From: Piezodorus guildinii
Lineage: Eukaryota > Arthropoda > Insecta > Hemiptera > Pentatomidae
NCBI GenBank assembly: GCA_023052935.1
Contig: CM041297.1
Coordinates: 99,532,484 to 99,596,483 of the forward strand
DNA length: 64,000 bases
Direction: 5' to 3'
Under the pieces are notes generated by a model, which ran no database searches, was not told the origin of the DNA, and saw only the letters and a list, made by a program, of their open reading frames with translations. Below, one piece after another: positions 23,723 to 32,636 of the stretch (position 1 is its first letter; each line of letters starts with the position of its first letter). The position numbers were made by a program, and so were the translations under genes.

Positions 23723-25479
23723 TAACAACAATAGTAATATAACCGGATTACTTTTAAAACAAAACTAAGACATCGTGTTACCATTGGAGTAGTTTCATAA
23801 ATAAATAAATAATCCTAAGCCCATGAACTTTCACATACCTTTTACTACCCAAATTTTTTTTTTCATTTCTACTTGATATAAATTTTAAAATTTTACGACT
23901 CTCAGAAAAAGTTTTATTTCCATTTTTAATCTTTAAAACTTCTTTCAAAGTTGTCAAAAATATAATGAAGAAACAGTGAATGCGTTGGTAAATATCTTAC
24001 AAACGTGGTGTGACAGTCATGAGAGAGAGCACTCCTGGCATGAAATTAGCATGAATTATTACAAGATAAGGCCTCTCACCCAACTCCTCTTCAGCCTACT
24101 GACGGCGTTGCCTGGCATACATGCGGTCGCCATATCAGTGATAAGCGTGTTAAGGTGTCTTCTTAGTATGTCATGGAGCAGTTTAATGTATTTTCGTAAG
24201 TGCTCATTTTCTTTAAACATGTGAATATCAGTGTGTAAAGCAATGTTACTAACGTGGTTTGGAGGTTGTTTTGTTATTTTTTAAAAATTTAAAAATATAA
24301 TTTTTAGCAGCTGCATGTTTACGTGATAGTAGAAATACTATAGGCTCGATTCTAAGTTGTTACCAAACATGTGCTAATACTTCACTTTTTACTTATAAAC
24401 TTTGTGTCTTATATAGTAGGTTTTGGTTCTTACTTTTCTTAGTTTAATTTATTTTCTTATTTAAAAAAAAGTCATTCAACCTTAAAGGAGTAATAAAATT
24501 TAGTAGGCATGCCATTAATTTATACCTGAAATCCATTCCATTTATTTACCTCGTAGTGACAATTCAATCCTGAATTTTATTTTTTACCACGATTGTCGCT
24601 TTATTGATAATTGATTAGACCAAAATGGCAGATGAAAGAGAATATTTATAACTTTAAATAGATTGTGAATACTGAGTGTATGTAATGTGTTGTTATTTTT
24701 TGTTTTTATAAAAGGTATTGAAACCTAATAGTAGAGTCAATTTTGTTGATTTTAATAGCTTGCCACACAATAGAAAGTCTTGGTGGAAATTGTTTCTTGT
24801 ATTTCGTTAATTTGATATCTAGACAGAGCACCACAAAAGGTGTTGAATATAATGAACTTAATGTGATGTCAAAAGATGCCTAGAAATCATGAACATAACG
24901 TAAATGTAAATAATTTATTGTGAAGGAGTACAATATTTTTACAAATAATTAAATATACAACTATAATGTTGTGATTAAGTCATGTATTAACTTCTCAAAC
25001 ATGAGTTTTGTAAATATGTATTTCGTAGATAATAGCAAATAGGAAAAATAACTTTTATTCTGTAAGAAATCTTATAGAGAACTAAATATGTTAATTTATA
25101 AAGTCAGATACCACCTTGAAAGTTTTAATATAAAGTAGTAGTACTTTGTTTTATATAAAATAGTATTGAAATTGTTTACGTGATAGTAGAAAAATTAATC
25201 TTAAACGTTTATAAATTCTATTTAATTTCCATTCGGATGAAACACATGTTAGTCCTTTTAAAATCTTTCATAGTTTAAACACTTATTTTTTTCTAGAACT
25301 AACAGTCAAAGATAGTAATTTATTTCAAATAGGTAAAATAACAAATAATTTAGAGAAAGCAATTGAGAAAATCTAGTATTTAGGTACTATAACACTATGT
25401 CTGTTGAGATAATACCTAACTAATATTCAATGGGATTTAATTATACATTGATTGAAGTTAATCAAAACTTTTAATTAAA
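23723..25479. other. No recognised gene
   Basis: A plus-strand open frame of about 80 codons (23976-24224) has no recognisable domain. It lies in slightly GC-richer sequence. The remainder is AT-rich. Confidence 0.35.
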
Positions 25480-25730
25480 AAAAAATATGGCATATACTAT
25501 TATATATTGCATATGATATTTTCGTTTTGTACGATATATCATATTTCAACAGGACTTATCTTACACACTTCTTCATTATTTGGACACTAGATCTAAAATG
25601 TGTATTATTGATACTGCAGTTGATAAATTTTATAACGGAAAACTGTTACTTATAATATGTTTCTTAAATAGTTTTAGTAAATTTAAAACTGTACCTCCAA
25701 AAACCAATTTCTAGGTTTTAATACACAACA
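25480..25730 (+). repeat. Dispersed repeat family A, partial diverged copy
   Basis: The blocks 'aacaggactta...ttatttggac', 'atctaaaatgtgtatta' and 'ataaattttataacgg' parallel 13320-13420 of the longer copy. Similarity is weak and edges are uncertain. Confidence 0.35.
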
Positions 25731-25837
25731 TCTATAAAAGTCTTGGTTTTAGACTTTAAGATTAATCTGATGATTTCTGAAAGATACTGTATCTATTGAT
25801 ATTTTTATTGATTCAATTTGATTCACCATTTTATATT

Positions 25838-26060
25838 AGGGAGCTGAATGGTCTAGTGGATAGTCTGTTTTACTGTTTACCAAGAATCTCAGCTATGGTA
25901 GAATTATTTATTCTGCTATTTCAGCTGCGGAGTGACGAAGAGGTATAGGGCACACCCAGCCACTATAAAATGAGTACTTAAAATTAGGTGATTAGTTAGT
26001 TAGCGTGATCTAGGCCTAATCACATCCTTCAGGAACAATCCAGACCTTAATAAATATTGA
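25838..26060 (+). mobile_element. tRNA-derived SINE, family 1, copy B
   Basis: The head has the box A-like tggtctagtgga at 25849-25860. The box B region is degraded ('aagaatctcagctatgg'). The body is 'agaattatttattctgct', 'gggcacacccagcc', 'aaattaggt' and 'gatctaggcctaatcaca', shared with copies A (1033-1252) and C (30610-30895). Confidence 0.68.
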
Positions 26061-26269
26061 ACAATGGCACTTCATAGGTTGTATATGAACAAGTTACTTT
26101 ATTTATTTATTTTTTTTTTTGCATTTAAATCCAGATTTTTTCCTATTTTTTTTTTTAACGTACGTAATCGACGAGAATGGAATGTTTTTGTATAATATGG
26201 AATGCAATTAAATACATACTAATCGTTAGTACCTTATAGAAAGGACTGGGATGTTTCAAATTATTTTTA

Positions 26270-26610
26270 ATACCTCTATTTATTTTAGTTTCATTTTATA
26301 TAATTTGGCTTTCATTTTGTTTATATCGTAAATATTGTATGAATGTGATCCTGTAACAATATTATTATTGTCCATTGTGACAATTTCAATATGGCCGAAT
26401 AAAGAAATTTAATTTTTTACTAAAATTATTTTTAAAGGCAAACTTTAAGTTCGGAATCGCGTTTCTAAAAGACTTGATATTTTTTTATATAATATCAAAT
26501 GACGAATTTTGATAAAACTAAACGATTAGAATACGTATTAGAATATGTTACAAGGTATCATTTCGTTAAATATTCGTGTAATTTTGTTCCTATTTAGATA
26601 TAAACGTCAC
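26270..26610 (+). repeat. Dispersed repeat family C, copy 1
   Basis: The segment 'aatcgcgtttctaaaagact' through 'tcaaatgacgaattttgata' and 'aaactaaacgattagaa' matches 39100-39220 and, inverted, 48960-49050. It is AT-rich and non-coding. The edges are estimated. Confidence 0.45.
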
Positions 26611-27239
26611 AATTAGTAAGTACCATATTGTGTCTTGGTCTAAGGTGGGGCAAGGAGGTGGTCTATAATTAATAGCTTAGTAACTCCATTATATTCAACT
26701 TAACAAGTTTTTACAACGTATATATAAGTAAGTTTCTAAATAAACAAACGTTTGTATGCTTAATGTGCCTTGAATATGTGTACAGCCTATGATCTTGTAT
26801 TGAAATCAGATATACAACTTAGAGGGTTCAAGTGGTGACATTAACGTCAATAGTAATCAAGCTGTCAGGATTAAGCTGAGAGATAATGCTAGGCTGTTAG
26901 CCTCAGCCCAGGATCTGCCATTGAGGGTTAGGCCTAGGGCAAAGGGGTGTCAACCTGGTTAATTACTATTGGATGTGGTTAGCACTTAAGTCTCCTTTGA
27001 TTTATGGTCATTTATGGGACTGTAATTTCAATAAATATTTCTTGAAATAATTAATTTATATTATTTTTTTACTAATTTCAGATTAGTATGAGAAGACTTG
27101 ATTAATATAATTCATTTATAATAATAATGATAATAATCAATTCAGCTCATTACTAAAGGATGTGGTGCACTGCAATGCTTGTCACCTGTCTACTTTAAGA
27201 AGAAAGTTATTGAATGAATCAATACTATATTATCAATAC
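26611..27239. other. No recognised gene
   Basis: About 26815-27000 is GC-richer ('cagcccaggatctgccattg', 'taggcctagggcaaaggggt') and unassigned. It may be LINE or SINE sequence. Confidence 0.35.
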
Positions 27240-28150
27240 TATTCTCAAGACCTCATCCAAATGGAAGGGATAAAAATATATTGGAACCAATGTTTATAAC
27301 TAATCACTCGGTAATCTATTGGGTTGTGTCACATGAAATGTCCGTTTTCAAGATAAAGGATTTTTATTAAAAATACGATATGAAAACAAGATAATTTTCT
27401 TCGAAGTATTTGCCTTCTTTTTCTACACATTTTTCCCAACGTGACACCAACTTTTTTATCCCCGAACTGAAAAACTGAGCTTTGAAGTGAAACAAAATCT
27501 GAAAACGCACTTTTCACTTGATCATCATTTTCAAAAAGTTTTCCTTTGACGAAGTTGTCTGAATTCCTTAACAGGTGGTAATCTGTTGGAGACAAGTCAA
27601 AAGAATACGGTGGGTGCGGAAGAACTTCGTAGCCCAGATCTTTCAATTTGCACGGTATGTTTTGAAACATGCTGCTCAGAGAGATCATGAGGTACCCATG
27701 TATCGAGCTTTTTTATTTGGAGGTATACTAAAAAGTGGGTAATTGTTTAGGAAGTTAATTTTTATAATACAAAGGTAGAGGATTAGTAACTGTTTACTTT
27801 AAATATGTAAACATTCGGAAGAAAACAACAGAGATCTGCAAAATTCTTTATGTATTTTAGGAACTATAAAAACGGACATTTCATGTGAAACAACCCAATA
27901 CAACAGGCCTGATATTGTTATGATTGACGGAGATAAGAAAATAGATAAACTAATTGATATAGCTGTGGAGTATGATAGCAAACCTAATTCAGTCTGAGCA
28001 GAGAAAAATAGTATGTATCAAGCTCTAGCAGCTGAGCTAAAGGAACAGTACAGTTTGGATAGTGTTCTCGTGATCTTAAGATTGTAATATCCAGCGATAG
28101 TCTAATACCTACCTATATGAATGAAAATAATTCCTCTAATCAAATAGAGA
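27240..28150 (+). pseudogene. R2-type LINE C-terminal fragment interrupted by mariner
   Basis: The plus strand left of the mariner reads GIKIYWNQ and, one frame over, MFITNHSVIY. Immediately right of it (27901 on) it reads NRPDIVMIDGDKKIDKLIDI, then AVEYDSKPNSV, a stop, and EKNSMYQALAAELKEQY. This follows the C-terminal pattern common in R2-like invertebrate LINE polyproteins ('YWDRSI.TD..I..NRPDIV.ID...K...IDIAVP.D.N', then 'EK..KY..L..EI'). Deleting the mariner with one TA joins 'gta atc tac aac agg' in frame. One earlier frameshift and one stop show that the host LINE was already decaying or has decayed since. Edges are approximate. Confidence 0.72.
27319..27898 (-). mobile_element. Internally deleted mariner element, copy 2
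   Basis: It has the same family and terminal repeats as 18922-19784, in the opposite orientation, flanked by TA at 27317-27318 and 27899-27900. It is 580 bp long. Minus strand order: 5' terminal repeat, 5' leader up to 'agtatacctccaaat', then a deletion straight to the segment giving KKLDTWVPHDLSEQ-like residues. Next comes the same core deletion as copy 1 (junction 'tttcaaaacata.cgt'), then DLGYEVLPHPPYSFDLSPTD and DYHLLRNSDNFVKGKLFE with the C-terminal tail. The third catalytic Asp region survives, while the first two and the start codon are missing. It inserted into a LINE fragment. Confidence 0.85.
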
Positions 28151-28249
28151 AGAGTGTTTTAGCTGCTAAAGGGGTTATTATATTATAATATTTTGTTTTA
28201 AAACTAAATAAACTAATAAGGACATGAAGAATACGTTCTACAAAACACA

Positions 28250-28610
28250 TTGACTTATCTCTGTGTACCCTGGGTGCTAAGAAAAGCAGACGAACAAAGG
28301 ATCACTGTATTAGAAAAAAAAATTCCTTCGATGGCCATATGGCCTATAGGGAAACAAACAAAATCAGGAACTGTGTGAAAATAGATGTCCTAGTGGCTTC
28401 ATTGGGCGTTTTGTGGACGTGTGGGACGTTTCAAGAATGGAACATGATAGTACCCCGAAGAGAACCATGAGCTATGCGCTGGTGAGTAAAAGGAAGAGAG
28501 GAAGACTCCGAATGGATGCAGCTCATCTAGTGGCGTCATTCTGGTGGACGATGGCTGAGTAAAGAGAAGAGTAGGAGCGATTTCTTTTGGAGGCCAGGGC
28601 TCGAACTGGG
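28250..28610 (+). pseudogene. RTE-like LINE 3' coding tail
   Basis: Plus-strand frames give WVLRKADEQRITVLEKKFLR near 28267-28330 and, downstream, VSRMEHDSTPKRTMSYAL with SKRKRGRLRMDA near 28430-28520. These correspond to the 'WVLRKADEQRLLVFERKVLR', 'GHV.RM....PKR' and 'GKRRRGRPRKRW' blocks at the C-terminus of RTE-type LINEs. The frames are broken between blocks. No RT domain is present. Confidence 0.7.
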
Positions 28611-30055
28611 ATGTAGCGCAGTGGATGTCTGTAAGAATGTACTATATGCTCTGATACCATATTTTCATTTTTATTGTAAAGATAAAACTAAAGTTTGCTG
28701 TAGAAGCCACTTATCAACTGGGACTATCTACGACTGTCATAAATGAAGTCCAGCAAGCTGTACTTCTGAACACAGCTATTAATATTCAATATCATTATTT
28801 AACAAAAATCACCTGAAGTGGTTGTTGGGTTGATCTCTTGAAACTTTCCTTCATATGAAGGATCGGGAAATAAAAAATAATAATAAATTCTATATTAATG
28901 CTGGAACAACTCCCTTTAGAATAATATAACAAAATAGTCAAAACAGATATTTCAGCGTCTTAGAGTAGAGAAAAAAGTGGATAATAATTATTAATCAAGA
29001 AGTAACTTTAAATATTAATATTGAAGAATGAACGAGATAAGAAAAGAAACTAAGAAATATGAACAGTTTTGATAAACAATAAATTTACAATGATTTTTTT
29101 TTTTTTTTTTTTTGAGAGAGAGAATAGTATAGCATGAGCAAAATACAACAGAAGATAAAATGCAATGAATGAATACACGTTTATATCTGTCTTATTGCTA
29201 ATTGTAACTGAAATAAGCAAACATATTTAGGGTTCTTCAAATATTTAAGGAAAAAGAACTAATTGAGCGAATGGAAGTGGAAGTTTGGAAAAATATGGGA
29301 GTCACAAATATAAGAAGGAATAGAGTTCCATACGGATCAGGATCGGGTTAGGAAAGATCAGTCGAATAGTTTACAGTTCGACGGGACGTTATATACAGAT
29401 CTCAAAGGCGCGAGTAGACGCAAGATTTAAAGAGAAAGATATCTGAGATGCATAATGGACGTCGAGTTTGGAAAACTGGGAAAAGGAAGGTGCCAAAAAG
29501 CACTTAAGGTAAAGCCACTTCAAATCTTCGTTGAATCTGGTGACATTAGTGTCAATGGATATCCAAAAGATAATTAGTATATTTTACGTCTCCTTCTCTT
29601 ATTCATTTATTTCACTACAAAATAATAATCTGGACATATTTTCATTCCGATAAACATATTTTATTAATGTGTGTTACCATATTGCATTACTGTTTTTTCC
29701 TTATATATATTTATTTTTTTGGTTTTTATTTACGTTATCAGACTTTTTCACAGTCCGATAAAGATCTACAATCAAATAAATTTTTATTTCCATCAGCTTT
29801 TAAGTCGAGATTACAAAACAAAATAAAAAAATAGATTTAATTTTAAATACCTTAACTTTTAAATTGGCATTCGTTCGGGAAAAGGCACTCCTGAAAAATA
29901 AAATACGGTGATTCTGTAGATTATATCGCCGTAAGATTTCACGTCCCATATCGTATAAATAAACGAATGAGTAGATTTTGAATAGTTCTGAAGGGCAACC
30001 CGTTAGACGAATTGTTTCAAAAGTATGTACTATTGCTGTATATTAATTATATTTA

Positions 30056-30060
<5 letters not shown>
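28611..30060. other. No recognised gene
   Basis: Contains a poly(T) run at about 29094-29114 that could be an old poly(A) tail. About 29250-29560 is purine-rich and unassigned. The rest is AT-rich. Confidence 0.35.

Positions 30061-30113
<53 letters not shown>
30061..30113. repeat. (TA)n microsatellite
   Basis: An uninterrupted alternating A/T run of about 53 bp. Confidence 0.95.
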
Positions 30114-30116
<3 letters not shown>

Positions 30117-30339
30117 GATCATACAATAAATAAATATAGTGCGGCCAACAAACGGATTCACTTCCTCGGCTGTTAAAATCAATATAGAAACTATTTAACA
30201 AACTTAAAGTGGACAAAAGTTAAAATTTTATTTATATGAAAATTCAGTTAACTACGATTTGTAAATAATTAGCAAAATAAAATTATTGATTATATATCAG
30301 TAATGAATTATTCCCTATCATAAATTATATATATATATA

Positions 30340-30570
30340 TATAAAAAGTGCAAATACATGTATTTTGGGGAAGAAGTTGCTGTAACATCTCCGGCGTATA
30401 GTTGTTTTAAATATGAAATTTCACTTTCGTGCCATTTTTTTGTTTTAGTGCTGGCCACACACACACAGACCTTTTTGCGGGGCTTAATTTTAATAGAAAA
30501 CTGGAATTATAAAAGTTTCATGATCGCAAAACTTCCTCTTAATATATATTTGATATAAAGATAAGTGAAA
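30340..30570 (+). repeat. Dispersed repeat family A, right-end copy
   Basis: It carries the family's right-hand blocks: 'tgtaacatctccggcgtatagttgtttt', 'gtttt.gtgctggccacacacacacag', 'gcggggctta', 'gaaaactggaatta' and the terminus 'catgatcgcaaaacttcctct' (30519-30539). It lacks the left half. Confidence 0.55.
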
Positions 30571-30609
30571 GTAAAAATAAAATAACCAATAACCGATATG
30601 GGTCTTAGG

Positions 30610-30895
30610 CTCAGTATATATAGAATTCCGTAGTGTGTCTAGGTTAACGGTCGTGCAGAGAGGTGATTCGACCGTGATCAGGCTCAGCCGAAAGGTTTTT
30701 ATATTATTTTTTTACGTACCTAATTTATACGGGCTGGGTGTGCCTAGCGGGGTATCCATACTCCAAGAACGCCTCTCGGGTAGAATAACATATACTATTA
30801 CAGCCGAGATTCGAACCAGTACACTAGTAGACAGCAGAACTACACTAGCAAACAGTAGACTAGTGCTCTAAGCACTAGACGACGCCACTCCCCAT
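30610..30895 (-). mobile_element. tRNA-derived SINE, family 1, copy C
   Basis: On the minus strand a box A-like tcgtctagtgct (rc of 30871-30882) and a box B-like ggttcgaatctc (rc of 30806-30817) are followed by the family body 'gaataccccgctaggcac'-type, 'cacacccagcccgtataaatt', 'aaacctttcggctgag' and 'gatcacggtcgaatcac'. The head is lengthened by a duplicated 'gactagtg/acactagcaaacag' segment between the boxes, so it could not be read as a normal tRNA. Confidence 0.7.
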
Positions 30896-31849
30896 TTTTA
30901 TCTCTAGTGTTTGAATTCGAACGAATTTGAAAACAATTCTTTTGATATCTATTCAAAAAATATTTTTTCAACTGAAACGTTGTAAAACATCGGAATTCCT
31001 AAAAGCACAGACACCCACTGATAAACGACCCTGGTGTTGGTAAAGCAATTAATGTCAAATACGCCTCATCTTCCCCATCCTTCATGCGTTATAGCTCGTC
31101 AGGTTTACGCTGATGTGCAGTTCATAGTGTCAAATTACTTGCAGAAAACATAAATTTTAGTGAAAAATACAGTAAGTGCTAAAATAATTTATATATTTTC
31201 ATGGATAAAGGCCTGTAAAATTGATATTTTATAAAATGAAATTTATCAAGTTATAATGTAATGATTAATATAATGTTTTTCTGCAAGTAAAATATTTTCC
31301 CATCTAACAATTATAACCAACCTATTCCCCAGCCCAAACCAAATTAGAGTAAGAATGTCGGAATAAATTCTAAGCGAACGCTACATCAAAAGCATCAAAC
31401 CGCCAAGTGCTTATTCGAATCGACGTCATTTGACTTGAGGTTGATAAGACAACTATGCCTTAACCCCCAGTGACCACCGCTTGAGTTATCTATTTTTTTT
31501 ATAAAAACATGTTGAGATATTTATAAAAGAAATGATTGGAGCCTAAACATTCCACTTAGGTTATTACTTGAAGAGTTTGCAATATCTCATTTTAATAAAA
31601 AAAAATGTTTAAATTAAAATTCAAAAGAAACCTTTTTTTGTTTGGATTTAAATATTTGGAATCATTAATCGTAACAATGTGATTTATGGGGTTTTCGTCG
31701 ACTGAGCATTGATATTTAAAAACACGAGAAACTTACATAATATATATTTACAAAAATTTTGAGATTTTTCAACTCAGGTTGGAACAACAGATAAATATAT
31801 ATTCAGAATGACTTTCCGAAAGAAAAAATAATAAAATCTCCTTTAGATA
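30896..31849. other. No recognised gene
   Basis: AT-rich with a GC-richer patch at about 30990-31110 and another at about 31385-31480. Neither shows a protein motif or a second copy. Confidence 0.35.
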
Positions 31850-32030
31850 CTACTGATATTTCACGAAACTTTATATTTTTCAATTTGTATGACGATAAAC
31901 AATGTGGAATAAATATTTATTTCCAATAAACGTGTTTTAGAGGAAGAAATTGTTAATTTTCGGCATTTAAACCGTAAGAATATTTTATCAATAATAAAAT
32001 ATATCTTATATTAAAGGCCGATTGATAAAT
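31850..32030 (+). repeat. Dispersed repeat family A, partial copy
   Basis: 'tttagaggaagaaattgtta', 'tcggcatttaaacc' and 'tcttatattaaaggcc' correspond to 13010-13095 of the longer copy. It ends in poly(T) 32030-32048. Confidence 0.4.
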
Positions 32031-32239
32031 TTTTTTTTTTTTTTTTTTGGAGGGATTTAATTTACCTCAACTTATGATATTAAGGAGATTTTTATGAAAT
32101 TTAAAAAAGTAAACAGCTAATATGAAGGAAAAATTATAAGATAGTAGTGCAGTAACAACAGTTAATGGGTAGGCTTAAGTTTATTAACTTACTACCCCAC
32201 GTTTTACCATTTACACTAGCCCTAAATGGACAGTAGGAT

Positions 32240-32489
32240 TTTCAAAAAACGTACCGTTGTATAGGAAATAATGTATATCCAAACATTTTTCGTATTTGTA
32301 TAAGAGATTGATAGAAACTATTGAAAGAAATTTGAGTTGTTAATAGAAATCTTGTATTTTTTTTTAGTATTATTTTATTTATCTTCTTTCCTTAAACTAT
32401 TATAAACTGATATTTTAATTTATTTTATATTACTTTAACTTGCCTATTAAATAAAGCAAACAGCTTAAATAAAGTATAATGTCAAAATA
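32240..32489 (+). repeat. 320-bp duplicated repeat, copy 1, left part
   Basis: It matches 37610-37845: 'gtatttgtataagagattgatagaaactatt', 'gttaatagaaatcttg', poly(T), 'attattttattta', 'ttttaatttattttat', 'aaagcaaacagctt', 'aaat.a..tataatgtc'. The copy is cut by the Jockey-clade element and resumes at 37501. Confidence 0.7.
32477..32489. other. Target-site duplication, 3' side
   Basis: taatgtcaaaata, identical to 37488-37500 on the far side of the element and directly adjacent to its poly(A) (poly(T) as written). Confidence 0.9.
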
Positions 32490-32636
32490 TTTTTTTTTTT
32501 TTTTTTTTTAAACATATTCATTGATATTTACAACTGTATTAAATAAAAATACATCTAGTAAATGTGATGGTAATATACAAAACTGTCATGAAAAACATGT
32601 AGAGACACTACCCAGTGGCAGCACTCTAAAAATATT
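32490..32636 (-). other. 3' UTR and poly(A) tail of the LINE
   Basis: After the ORF2 stop (32637-32639) the minus strand runs about 125 nt through 'agtgctgccactgggtagtg' (near 32609-32628) to a tail of about 19 A at 32491-32509. The segment around 'gccactgggtag' recurs in the truncated copies at 41821-42632 and 51832-52541, confirming it as family 3' UTR. Confidence 0.85.

Noticed and set aside
29094..29114. Poly(T) run as the tail of a minus-strand LINE
   Set aside because: No LINE-like coding or family 3' UTR follows it, and no flanking duplication was seen.
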